From: Deinandra increscens subsp. villosa
Taxonomy: Eukaryota > Streptophyta > Magnoliopsida > Asterales > Asteraceae
Length of the DNA stretch: 64,000 nt
Direction: 5' to 3'
Assembly: GCA_039602395.1 (NCBI GenBank)
Contig: JBCNJP010000260.1
Location: 1-64,000 of the forward strand
The position numbers and the translations under genes are program-made. The notes beneath the pieces are model-generated. The model made no database searches and had not been told where the DNA came from. It saw nothing but the letters and a program-made list of their open reading frames with translations. Positions 21,729 to 31,572 of the stretch are shown piece by piece (positions within the stretch are counted from its first letter, which is position 1; every line of letters starts with the position of its first letter).

Positions 21729-22430
21729 AGTTTGTACCTGATAATGATTATGATTAAAAATTAATCAAAACGATCACAATCTTGTATACTATGATGCATA
21801 ATCCATAACGATCATAGTTGAAGCAAACACAACGTGGAACTAGGGTTTATCGTGGATCATATCGTGGATAGGAATTTCCGGTGTTTTAATTGGTTGTTAG
21901 TTTTTTTTTATATTCATAAACATGGATAGGATCTGCGACAATTATAGTTGATGTTTAAAACTTTGAATTTAAAAAATATGTACCTATGATTTGTATATAA
22001 AATACAAATTTCATTCATAAAACAAAATTCCAACCAGCTCAACGGTTCCATGTCGTCTTTTATTCATAATTGGCTTAGGTTCGATTCCCTTTTAACTTGT
22101 TTTATTTTTTTATTTTTCGACGGTTTTCCTGAAGTCAGTTACCATTTCAAACCTTCCACAATACTCTCAATCTCTTCTTCCTTCCACATCGTCTTCCTTC
22201 CTTCCACATCGCTTTCCCTTTTTCTCTCGATCTCTTAGTGTATAATATTTTAAAGTTCCAAATTTATTTTTTCTATTTGCATATATTATTTGTTACTATT
22301 AAGATGCAAGTATTTTTAAATTTGTATAAGATATTGGATTATCACGGTTAAAATAAATATTAGATATACATTAATTAGTTTTTACAGCCTGTTAAATTTA
22401 TTTTAAATTTTAATAGGTAAACGAACGGTT
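21729..22430. promoter_or_regulatory. Divergent intergenic region between TNP2 and copy 2
   Basis: The TNP2 coding start follows an acceptor at 21739-21738, so its untranslated first exon and promoter lie in this stretch. The plus-strand 97-codon gene starts at the other side. The sequence is AT-rich with a duplicated CTTCCTTCCACATCG at about 22178 and 22198. No array like that at 14985 is present. Confidence 0.5.
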
Positions 22431-22944
22431 ACCCTTATAAAAGCCTATATACCCGCCCCTCACCCCACAACTTTCTTTCACCAACACATACTTTCACACC
22501 CACACATACGGCGAATCTAGCAGTCTTCTCATCGTCAACCAAAAGGTAATGTCTTTATGTTTATGTTAGATCGTCTTCCACATATGGAGATTCTACGGAA
22601 TCACCGTTAAATATTGCTATCCAAGTTGATATAGTAACTTCCATGCGCGCAATCGTAATCTGTATATATTTTGATTATTAGAAATTTATACCTTAGTTTC
22701 TTGAAACCGTATAACCCCAATGGGTCTGTTTATTTTGATTATTAGAAATTTATACATTCGTTTGTTGAAACCCTAACCCTAATGGGTCTGTTTGTTTTGA
22801 TTATTAGAAACCGTAGTTCCAAAATCTTTATGGGTTATTCATCTAATCTTGCATGTTTGGGGATCATTGTTTTTAAAAAATTTAAACTTTATTTTTTTTG
22901 GTTTTAATTTGTGTTTTGATTTCTTATTTTGTAGCTTTACAAAA
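22431..22944 (+). promoter_or_regulatory. Promoter and leader intron of 97-codon gene copy 2
   Basis: A TATA-like TTATAAAAG lies at about 22435, then a CT/CA-rich first exon ending at 22545 (AAAAG). A leader intron (donor GTAATG, acceptor TTTTGTAG ending at 22934) follows, 389 bases long. The ATG is 10 bases into the next exon. The intron has two units of AACCCCAATGGGTCTGTTT followed by TTGATTATTAGAAA (near 22716 and 22778), the same motif family as in copy 1, with a telo-box AAACCCTAA at about 22767. Confidence 0.65.
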
Positions 22945-23238
22945 ATGTCTCAAATGGAAGCCACAATCATTGATGAATGCTGGGCTGCAAATAACGACTG
23001 GATTGCGGATATCAAATCTTCTCTTGCTGTGAAGAAGAAGTTGATAAAACGGTACAACAGCTTGCTTGCTTATGTGCTAGACCACAACTATGAAAGAAGC
23101 AAAAGTGTTGGAGGATTTCTGGTGCAGGAGTTAGTGAACAAGTACACCAAAGAGGTGTTCGAGATGGAGCAGAAGTTAGCGACCGCGGAGTGTGAAGCAC
23201 GGGCGCTGGAACAATACCTTCAAGTGAAGTTTACTTAG
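22945..23238 (+). CDS. Unrecognised 97-residue CACTA accessory protein, copy 2
   Basis: Paralogue of the gene at 17322-17615: same length, gap-free, 57 of 97 residues identical. It begins MSQMEATIIDECWAANNDW and ends ALEQYLQVKFT. The best-kept blocks are MSQM, WAANN, DIK-SLAVK, RYN-LL-YVL and VNK--KEV-EME-KL. The middle (RSKSVGGFLVQ) is the least conserved. Both copies are uninterrupted despite clear divergence, which argues for selection on the protein since duplication. The gene is head to head with TNP2 and ends about 280 bases before the right subterminal repeats. An upstream in-frame ATG at 22849 lies in the predicted leader intron, so I chose 22945. Confidence 0.8.
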   Translation: MSQMEATIIDECWAANNDWIADIKSSLAVKKKLIKRYNSLLAYVLDHNYERSKSVGGFLVQELVNKYTKEVFEMEQKLATAECEARALEQYLQVKFT

Positions 23239-23520
23239 GTGATGTTCCGGGCCTGTTGTTGGTGATGGTTTTTGAAGTCCTAGTGTAGTATATCTAGGCA
23301 TTTTGTGTAACTATAAAAACAATTAATTTATCTTCATCTTGGTTGTTAATATAATTTACAACTTTCGTAATTAATGGTATCATTTTGGTTTTTAGAACGA
23401 AGTAACGGAAGAGTGTGATTAAGAAAAAAAAAACTCATCATTCACGTCGTTATAGTAAAAAAAACTAACAATATTTACTAAATATACTTTTACCAACAAA
23501 TAAGTATAATTTACAATATG
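23239..23520 (+). other. 3' UTR of copy 2
   Basis: Contains GATGTTCCGGGCCTG, AAGTCCTAGTGTAG and TATCTAGGCATTTTGTGTAA, blocks shared with the 3' UTR of copy 1. AT-rich sequence follows up to the subterminal array. Confidence 0.55.
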
Positions 23521-24182
23521 CGTAGGTAGGTACGTTTTTTATTTTATTTAAAAAAAAACAAAAACGCATTTTCCACGTCACTATATTTTTATACCTACAC
23601 ATAAACTAAATTATTACATATGTGTAGGTACATAATTTGCCACGTCATTATAATAAAATAAAAATAATTTACTTCACTAAATTTATCTACACATATTTTT
23701 GCTAATATTATGTGTATGTAAAATATTACTTATTCTTTTATTATAAAAACAAAAAAAACATTATTTCCACGTCACTATATTTTTATACCTACACATACAC
23801 CAAATTATTAAATATGTGTAGGTACATAATTTGCCACGTCATTTTTAACAACATAAAAAAAATTAATTCACTACATTTATCTACACATATTTTTGATAAT
23901 ATTATGTGTATGTAAAATAGTACTTATTACCTACGTATATTATTGTGTTTTGTATATGTGTGGGTACATACCCACACATAACAAAAGTATGGTCAATATG
24001 TAGGCATATTTTTACCTTTTCACCTACATATATACAAATGTAGGTAAGTAAGTGTAGGTAAACGTTAGTAGGCACATATATTATTTGTTAAGAACTTAAC
24101 AAAATTCTCATCCGTCGTTACCCACACATATAAAAACATGTGTAGTTATAAACCTACATATAGTCAGATGTAGGTAAATTAT
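23521..24182. repeat. CACTA right subterminal array
   Basis: Palindrome-like pairs of ACCTACACATA and ATATGTGTAGGTAC recur, alternating with the ACGT motif GCCACGTCATT or TTCCACGTCACTA. A unit of about 195 bases is repeated (TTCCACGTCACTATATTTTTATACC at about 23571 and 23766). The motifs match those of the left end, as expected for binding sites of one TNPA-like protein. Confidence 0.85.
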
Positions 24183-24213
24183 GTGTGGGTGAATACCCCA
24201 GTTTCTTGTAGTG
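24183..24213 (-). repeat. CACTA right terminal inverted repeat
   Basis: Reads GTGTGGGTGAATACCCCAGT and ends TTTCTTGTAGTG, the inverted match of 8968-8998. It is followed by target duplication AAT (24214-24216). Confidence 0.95.
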
Positions 24214-24522
24214 AATAAAGTTGCTTGATCTAGGTTAATGGATGCATGATAGTCTATAAAGTTGCCAACTTGATGTCGGATTGCATGAGGATTAATATAT
24301 AAAAATTATTTACGGGAAATTATGGTGAAAATGGCTATTAGGTCAAAGTGGAATGCATGCATGTGGTTAGGTACTTATGAAATTGGCTTGAAATATGTTA
24401 ATTAATGATCTATGTGAATTAGTATGAGATGATGATGTGGTTTTATCATGGAATTAGCCTACATGTGGTAAATATATATTTTCCGGAAAATAAATAACTA
24501 TGTAAATGCATGTGTATGATTA

Positions 24523-25372
24523 CAGGGGCGCAACTTTCTTTGGGCCAGCAGTGACCTCGGTCACTACAGTTTTTTGCTCAAAAGTGTCGGGTATACGTGT
24601 AATTTGCCAAAAAAAATTATATGTATTAAGTAGGTCCCTACAGAATATGTTAACAAAGTACTATATAGCTCAGTGGTAACCACCACGTTTCGAATCCCAA
24701 AGGTCTCGAGTTCGACACTCACTGCCTTCGTTTTTACCTCTTTGTCTTGGTTTTTTTTTTAATTTTCTGGAAAACCCTAAATAGGTCGCTACTTCTAAAC
24801 AGCTAGTCAAAGCCTCAGACAAACACACATCGCATAGCAAACTTTTCACGCACTCTGAGCCTTCAATCAGTCAGACTTTTTTAGAGATTTCCAAGCTCCA
24901 AACTTCGATTCATCAAAGGAGGCTTAGATTAAATCCTTCCAAACTTCGTTTCTTAGTAACATAGATTGGTAAGCATCTTCACCCATTTTGTTTAACACAG
25001 ATTGGTCACTGTCATTTGTCATCCTAATGACGATTCTAATCAGCCTGGTTGTTTCTCTTAGCCACGTAAACCTTCTTCAATCTCGCATGTCAATCACCAG
25101 CCATTAGTCTTGCTGTCAATTTGCGATTAATGTATCAAATTGTATTTGTTTGATTTCCATGAATAGTTTGAATAGGTTGTGACTAGAACTTGTATATAGG
25201 ACATCTTTTGGCTAATTAAAAGAAAATTGTGATTATTTATAGTTTTTATAGTTTGACTTGACCCGAACCGGATCGCTGATTTAAATATTTACCTCGAAAC
25301 ATAGCGATAGAAATTTTTTTGGGCCAAATGACTTTCGGTCACCACTAGAAAAATTTCCAAGCTCCACCACTT
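24523..25372. mobile_element. hAT-like non-autonomous element (850 bp)
   Basis: The left end CAGGGGCGCAACTTTC and the inverted right end AGTGGTGGAGCTTGG resemble hAT termini of the CAG-GGCGGAGC type. The flanks TATGATTA (24515-24522) and TATGATCA (25373-25380) form an 8-base target duplication with one mismatch. No transposase frame is present. It lies inside the LTR of element A. A GGTCACTAC-type subterminal motif occurs near both ends. Confidence 0.65.
24660..24732 (+). repeat. tRNA-like sequence with pol III A and B box
   Basis: TAGCTCAGTGG (about 24667) is a perfect pol III A-box type sequence. GAGTTCGACAC (about 24709) is a near B-box. The spacing is about 40 bases. I could not fold a full cloverleaf or name an anticodon, so this is a tRNA relic or SINE-like head inside the hAT-like element, not a tRNA gene. 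Confidence 0.45.
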
Positions 25373-26626
25373 TATGATCATGATATTACTTGATTTAGTT
25401 TTTGAATGTCATTAGTCAAAATTGTTATGAGTTATACGAGCGTACAAGTCCTAAGTCTCCTACCTCAGTGGGAATGACAAGACTTTGTACGATCGCCCCG
25501 CCGATCGTACATCGTATACGCGGGATAATGTCGTAAGCAATTGTGACGCGTTGTGTTTATCATCGTACAACGTGTTATATGTGATATACGTGTTAGGTTA
25601 AATATAGAAAACCTAAATTTAATCACCAATATGTATTGAGTTCACTTGTCAGTTGTCCACACATTGTTAGGACGGTTGGTCAACACTCACACTGTTATGT
25701 GTCATAGGTGAAGTCTAATAAGATCACTGCTATCGTTTTGGTTGGTTGTTGGCTAAATTGCACCCTAAGGTGAGTTCATACCCCACTTTTTAACTGTTTA
25801 CGCTTTCGGGGGAGAAGAAGTACGGTAACTTGTTTTATAACTTAACTTGATGATTTATACCAACAATTATAAACCACGGATGAAATGTTTGCTAAAAGTC
25901 CTTCTACTGATGTGAACCATGAATAATTTACAACGGGTAATTATAAGGTAGATCTACTGGGTCTGACAAACCCTACTCGACCGCTGGAAGTGGGCGGGTA
26001 TTATATTGTCTCTAGCACGGTCATACTTGCAAACAGTATGGCTGAAAGGCAAAGTAGCTATCAGTAATGGTGTCACGAAACCCAATTGTGTTATAAAAAT
26101 CTTATGGGCTAGCTACCCATAGGTATAAATATCAGCTTTTTCAAGGCGGAGTCCCTGCTTGGGTTATGCCTCGTTAAGGGTAATTGGATAACGAATTTCT
26201 TTGATAGATGTTATTTATCTGCTTAAACTTATGAACTCATCAACCTAGCATTGACACTTTTAGTATGTTCTTCTCAGGTCCTCAGGAGCAGCTAAGGAGC
26301 ATGTCAGGATCATTCATATGGTTATTCTGCATGGTTTGTATTTGCATGATACTTTTGTAGCCTTGGGCGAAATGACACTTTTAATATGTTTTCTTAAGAT
26401 TATCGCTTGCACTTATGAGTTGTTAAAACTTTTTTGAAATGATTCCGCTAAAACTTATAGACTTTTATAACTCTGATAAATCTTTTGATACTTTGGAAAC
26501 CAAACTTGGATTTAAAATGTTGAGTCGATCATATAGAATGTTCGAAGTGTCAGACGACTCCGATCCTGGTGTGGCTCATGCCCCGATTCGCGGTGTTTCA
26601 CAAGTTGGTTTTGTGGGGGTGTGACA

Positions 26627-26642
26627 GATTGGTATCAGAGCT
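26627..26642 (+). promoter_or_regulatory. tRNA-Met primer-binding site, element A
   Basis: TTGGTATCAGAGC directly after the LTR end GGGTGTGACA. It matches the initiator tRNA-Met 3' end used by many Ty3 and Ty1 elements. Confidence 0.85.
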
Positions 26643-28068
26643 CATCAGTCCTAGCGAACGTAGGATTGCATTAGATCCAACTATGACTAGAGTCGGTTAG
26701 ACATATACTTAGACACACATATACGCAGTTTGCCCATCTAACTATTATATATATATATATATATATATATCTTCCTATTCTAATAAACAATTACATTTGA
26801 GGACACATGTCATCACTAAATTTATTCTCATTCATAATTTTCCCGCTTCTCTCTCTTATTAAAATATCAATTCTCTCACTTATTAAATGTTAAGATTTTT
26901 AAATAATTAAATATTAATTTTCTTATTTCAATAGTTTACCATAACTTATTAATTTATAATAAGATTTTTGTTATATCTTATATTGAAATTAAATTTATAA
27001 CTATAATTCTTCGTTACTTGTAATTACTTAAATTTTAAATATGAAATATAATTTGTTTAACTCTAAAAAAGTAACAATGCAACTCACTTCTCTATTAGAG
27101 AAATTTTATTACTACCAAATTATGAAATTGAATTTGATATTTGTTGTTGTAATTTGGTCACTGTTTGAACTTAGATATGACATAGAGATAATATATATTA
27201 ATTATCTTATAAAACATAGATATATAGCATGGAAGTTTAATATTAATGTTATTTGGAGCAAGATTTATATTTTTCTTAAAATATTTTGAATACATGAGTT
27301 TTTCTTCTTTTTCTCTTATGTGTTTTTGTCAATTTGTGTACTATTTCTTGTCAAATGTATTATTTTGTGTCATTCAATCTCCTTTGTTGTTTTGTCTATA
27401 TACAATACCTAACAATAAAATTTAATTTCTTTCCATACAATTGATCAATTTTACTACTTTTCATGTCATCTATTACATGAATAGTACATCTGATCAAATA
27501 TGTAAATGACATGTTGTTTAGATGTGTACCCAAATTATATTTTTTTAACAAACATGTGAATTGTTAGATTATTTTGTTGTGATAATATTTTATTGAACGA
27601 TACATATAGTTTGTACCCCTAACATATGTTTCTACTTTTGTCCATAACAGTTTGAAAAAATCGGATAATTTCGCTTCCTTGGGTATGAAATTACAATCAA
27701 CTAAAGAGTTTAAAGTACTTGTGCACTGATCTTTTTGTGCTTCTCGTAGTGGATGATTATTATTACAATAAAATCTATTAAAATATTTTAATGTGAATCT
27801 TTAACGTAATTAACTTTTAAGGCTTTAAAAAAAACTATAAATACAATCATAATCTACGACAATTATGTATTTTTATATCTTTAGTAATTAAATAATTGGT
27901 TATTAAATAATTTAGAAGACAATAAATAAAAAGTTGGATATATATTGGAAATATAAATCACTTCCATAATTAGGAGAATTGGCGGGAAAAATTGTTGAGG
28001 ATAAATGTGGTGGTGCCACATGGCAAATTGTGGTGCCAAAAACTTTTCTTTTATTATATATATTTATA

Positions 28069-28122
<54 letters not shown>
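26643..28122. other. AT-rich insertion(s) in the element A leader, no gene seen
   Basis: The first ~100 bases (AGGATTGCATTAGATCC and so on) parallel the leader of the element at 37641 on. After a TA microsatellite at about 26745-26770 the sequence is AT-rich, with no coding signal. The two ends, CTTCCTATTCTAATAA with GACACATGTCATC (26771 on) and the inverse-oriented TGCCACATGGCA (about 28013), look like Helitron-type 5' ends, but no CTRR terminus was found. It ends in a TA run (28070-28122). Confidence 0.4.
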
Positions 28123-28125
<3 letters not shown>

Positions 28126-28391
28126 GAAGGTTCCCGTGCATCAGGCAAAGTTGCCTACATCCGGTACACACAGGGGCATATTAGGAATGTCCAGATTTCT
28201 CCCCATATGTGGTATATTTGGTAGTTATTCAAGTTCCCCCAGTTTTTAAAACGATCATAACTTTTTCATACGACGTTATTTTCGAAAACGAATTTCACCA
28301 TAATTCTAGTCGTGATTTTATCTTTAATTTGAGACTAGGTTTGCTCGATTTGAAGAAACTTTTTTTTTGACGTTTTAACCGGGTTTTTTCT

Positions 28392-28427
<36 letters not shown>

Positions 28428-29025
28428 TTGGGTAGTACTAGCTGCGATTTAGGGTCCTAAAATTTTCAGATTTTAATTCGAAGCGTAGACATCTTTTTTT
28501 TAATTTTTAAAAAAAACATTGACATTGTACACCAGCATAGCACAACACATACCAGCATAGACCATCGCTGAAAGACCAGTCTACCAGCACAAGAGCACAT
28601 TTCCACCAGCACAGCCAGCACAGACCAGCACAGCCAGCACAATTCCACCAGCACAGCCAGCACAGACCAGCACAGCCAGCACAATTCCACCAGCACAGCT
28701 AGCACAGACCAGCGTCGTAAAAAACGTAAAATTTTTTTTTCTCCAAATCAAGCAAACCTAGTCTCAAATTAAAGACAAAATCACGACTAGAAATATGGTG
28801 AAATTCGTTTTCAAAAATAACGTCGTATGAAAAAGTTATTGTCGTTTAAAAATTGAGGGGGAACTTGAATAAATATTGTTTTCCACATTTACCCTTCCAG
28901 CTTTAAGATTCCTCCACTCCTTCTCTCTCATCTCTTTTAATCTTATCCATCCATCAAATTGATCTAGTGATCCAGATTTGGCCGCACCGGACTTAGGAAA
29001 ATGCCCCTGCCGCATTTGATCCGAC

Positions 29026-29028
<3 letters not shown>
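28123..29028. mobile_element. Fold-back (long inverted repeat) element in a TA microsatellite
   Basis: Bounded on both sides by long TA runs (28070-28122 and 29029-29073). The ends GAGGAAGGTTC and, inverted, GAGGTCGGATC are short imperfect terminal repeats. Arms of about 130 bases (28224-28357 and 28744-28866) are inverted copies: each contains AACGTCGTATGAAAAAGTTA, CACGACTAGAA and AAGCAAACCTAGTCTCAAAT. The centre holds T-rich and A-rich runs and a GC-richer minisatellite. No coding capacity. Confidence 0.75.
28548..28712. repeat. CCAGCACAG minisatellite
   Basis: Short units CCAGCACAG and CCAGCACAGA are arranged in a larger ~46-base unit (TTCCACCAGCACAGCCAGCA and so on), repeated about two and a half times. 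It forms the loop of the fold-back element and gives a repetitive LCWLCWSVLAV frame on the minus strand, which I do not take as a gene. Confidence 0.8.
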
Positions 29029-29073
<45 letters not shown>

Positions 29074-29078
<5 letters not shown>

Positions 29079-29253
29079 TAGGTTCAAATGAGAACTTTTT
29101 GTTTTGAGAACTTTTGAGAACTAAATCTCAACCACAAATTTCAAGGGGGGATCACTACAATTCATGGGAGGGGGATACATGTAAATAACTTGTGGCTCAA
29201 ATTAGTTCTTTTTAGTTCTCAAACCCAATTGGTTCTCAAATGATCCTCTCCCT
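29074..29253. mobile_element. MITE with ~22-bp terminal repeats, TA target, copy 1
   Basis: The left end AGGGTTAGGTTCAAATGAGA and inverted right end AGGGAGAGGATCATTTGAGA are imperfect terminal inverted repeats. It is 180 bases long and inserted in a TA microsatellite. A second, shorter copy lies at 33475-33607. A TA target suggests a Tc1/mariner-type or similar mobiliser; that is inference. Confidence 0.75.
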
Positions 29254-29411
29254 ATGCATATACTATATTGCCTATATGTGGTACTGTTATTTTTATATTT
29301 ATCCTTATCACATCATCACATCTACCTTCTATAGTGCTTGTTTGAATTAACTGTTTAGTTATTCAAAAAGTATCTACTCACTGTAATATACATGAAATGT
29401 ATATTGTAGGC

Positions 29412-29594
29412 ATGGCATCATGAGATTCAGCATCGCCAGACTCGTCAGTACTGGCATCACCCACAAGGAGCAGGGGGACATGGCCATTGGGAGAGTCTAG
29501 GGCGTCTGCACCAAATATCTCTGAGAGACGGTTGGACACTAGGGACAGGACGACATACCCTAATTACGTGGACGATATGGTGAGAGTCCACCGT
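29412..29594 (+). pseudogene. Start of a pre-gag ORF of element A, interrupted
   Basis: ATGGCATCA is followed at once by an in-frame TGA (29421-29423). The frame is then open to the assembly gap (DSASPDSSVLASPTRSRGT and on). It lies where the Ser/Pro-rich extra ORF of the element at 37802 starts, and its composition is similar (Ser, Pro, Asp). The rest is lost in the gap, so the identity is inferred from position. Confidence 0.4.
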
Positions 29595-30114
29595 GTACCT
29601 GCACACCCCCCCCANNNNNNNNNNNNNNNNNNNNNNNNNNNNNNNNNNNNNNNNNNNNNNNNNNNNNNNNNNNNNNNNNNNNNNNNNNNNNNNNNNNNNN
29701 NNNNNNNNNNNNNNNNNNNNNNNNNNNNNNNNNNNNNNNNNNNNNNNNNNNNNNNNNNNNNNNNNNNNNNNNNNNNNNNNNNNNNNNNNNNNNNNNNNNN
29801 NNNNNNNNNNNNNNNNNNNNNNNNNNNNNNNNNNNNNNNNNNNNNNNNNNNNNNNNNNNNNNNNNNNNNNNNNNNNNNNNNNNNNNNNNNNNNNNNNNNN
29901 NNNNNNNNNNNNNNNNNNNNNNNNNNNNNNNNNNNNNNNNNNNNNNNNNNNNNNNNNNNNNNNNNNNNNNNNNNNNNNNNNNNNNNNNNNNNNNNNNNNN
30001 NNNNNNNNNNNNNNNNNNNNNNNNNNNNNNNNNNNNNNNNNNNNNNNNNNNNNNNNNNNNNNNNNNNNNNNNNNNNNNNNNNNNNNNNNNNNNNNNNNNN
30101 NNNNNNNNNNNNNN
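29595..30114. other. Assembly gap (520 N)
   Basis: Run of N preceded by a C8 homopolymer. Frames reported across it are artefacts. The sequence on either side need not be contiguous in the genome. Confidence 0.99.
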
Positions 30115-31571
30115 TCGGGTATTGCCTAGCGAAAGTGCTGCCCGTGCACACAGCGAAACTGACCAGCGAAACTGCTGGCGAAACTGCAACCAGAATCCAA
30201 ACTTGTGCAATTTACTTGAATGTTATGCCATGACTTACATGAATTATGCTATGATGATACATGTTTTGACTTCTGATATATATGAACCCTTGTTTATAAT
30301 CAACCATCGGTGTCGTGTGTCTGTATGTCGAGTCATAGTTCCAACGTGCTATGTTATGGGCCATAGTGACGTTAAGCAAATATTAGACACAAAACTAATA
30401 CTTAAGACCTAAACGTGTTCATAGGTCTTCGTTAAGCAAAACTTGGATTATATAACAAGTGTAGCAGTGCAACCAAAGGTGAGTGTCACTAACCCGTTTA
30501 CTGTGAGCCCGTTCGGGACACACTGAATAACTCAATAGAAAACAATGCTGACAACTTTACGAGTGCTATGCACCACTTGATGAAACTGAAAACTTAGAAT
30601 GCTATGCATCTACTTGATGAACTTGAAGTGTTTTATGGGAAACACTTGTGAAACTTAACAAACTATTTTCTGAAATGAAAACCGTTTTAATATGGCTAGT
30701 GTAGGTTAAAGTCTAAACCACATGATATCACATGATTTCTAAGGATTGCCTTTTTAACTGAAAAAGTCCTCAACTTAATTGTGCCATTAATTGTAAAGCG
30801 AGGGGATGTTGGGTAGATCTACTGGAGTTTGACAAACTCCGCCTCGTGACACTGGAGGTGCACGGAGGTACAATATCAGCCTATCTGACCGTGATCCCGA
30901 GAGGACACGGGGGAGGCAAAGCCGCGATGACGAATGTCCGCAAAACAAAATGGCTGAAGGCTCTGTCTCTACTATACTTAATCGTCAGCTTTGGTACGAA
31001 CTTCCTTAGTGCATGGAAACAACGGATTAGCTACCCGCGATATCGGTTGAGCACTTTAATTATACAAGACTAGTACATACCTGATAACTCTGTTACGGAC
31101 AATAACTCTACTAAATGACAAGTATTTATAAATTGGCGTATATATCTGAGCATTGCTTTTCACAAACAAATATTACGAATACTTATGTTGACACGATTAT
31201 GATTATGAGACCGGGCCAATGCATGACATGCCCACTGTGAACTCACCAACCGTTAGGTTGACACTTGTGTGGTTTTCACTTTTGCAGATCGTTGAAGAGT
31301 ATCCATTGAAGGTTGGCATGGCACGTGAAGACTTTTTACTTTCATTAAACTAACTGGGGATTTTTATTTGAAACAATGATTTGTAAAGCACGTGGCTAGT
31401 GCTAAGATATTTATGTTTTAATTCCGCTGCGTAACTTTTGAAACTGTTTGAAATGAATGTTTTTGGACTTTACTCTGATTCGTTTAGTATTTGTAACTAA
31501 TGGTTGTGGTCCTGGTTTGCTCGCACCCCTTAACGGTATAAACTCCGTTAGTGGTTAATTTGGGGGTGTGA
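30115..31571 (+). mobile_element. LTR fragment of Ty3-type family B (3' end intact)
   Basis: Ends in TAATTTGGGGGTGTGACA at 31571. It contains blocks seen in the other LTRs: GTAGATCTACTGGAGTTTGACAAACTCC (about 30812) and TGTGAACTCACCAACCGTTA (31235 on). Its last ~100 bases match, inverted, the LTR at 63161 on (ACTAACGGAGTTT-type block and CAGGACC). No primer-binding site follows, so it is a 3' LTR or solo LTR. Its left edge is in the gap. The short frames in it (30122, 30846) look like chance. Confidence 0.65.
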
Positions 31572-31572
31572 C

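Larger units (their letters stand above)
8968..24213 (-). mobile_element. Complete CACTA (En/Spm) DNA transposon, 15,246 bp
   Basis: Both ends begin CACTACAAGAAA and form a 31-bp terminal inverted repeat with 28 matches (8968-8998 and 24183-24213). The 3-bp target duplication AAT lies at 8965-8967 and 24214-24216. Subterminal arrays of palindromic ACACATATATGTGT-type motifs and ACGT-containing motifs fill about 0.75 kb at each end. The interior holds minus-strand TNPA-like, acidic and TNP2 genes, plus two plus-strand copies of an unrecognised 97-codon gene. The termini and several genes are intact, but TNP2 carries a stop and a frameshift. The copy is therefore probably immobile unless helped in trans. 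Confidence 0.96.
8150..26626 (+). mobile_element. 5' LTR of Ty3-type element A, split by CACTA and hAT insertions
   Basis: The right edge is firm: the LTR ends in GGGTGTGACA at 26626 and is followed by a tRNA-Met primer-binding site. The LTR sequence is in three blocks: about 8150-8967, 24217-24514 and 25381-26626. They are separated by the CACTA transposon and the hAT-like element, each with its own target duplication. Repeated GATCTAG-type motifs run on both sides of the CACTA insertion (about 8620-8967 and 24228 on), supporting continuity. A conserved block at 26230-26244 matches TGTGAACTCACCAAC of other LTRs here. The left edge is a guess. Confidence 0.6.

Noticed and set aside
24660..24732. 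Functional tRNA gene
   Set aside because: The A box is good but the B box is imperfect, and I could not form a full cloverleaf or anticodon loop.
26771..28069. Helitron-like ends (GACACATGTCA and the inverted TGCCACATGGCA)
   Set aside because: No CTRR 3' end, hairpin or Rep/helicase sequence; the similarity is short and the region is AT-rich.
28466..28705. LCWLCWSVLAVLVE repeat protein
   Set aside because: It translates the CCAGCACAG minisatellite on the minus strand.
29487..30233. Long open frames across the N run, on both strands
   Set aside because: N codons read as open. The frames are artefacts of the gap.
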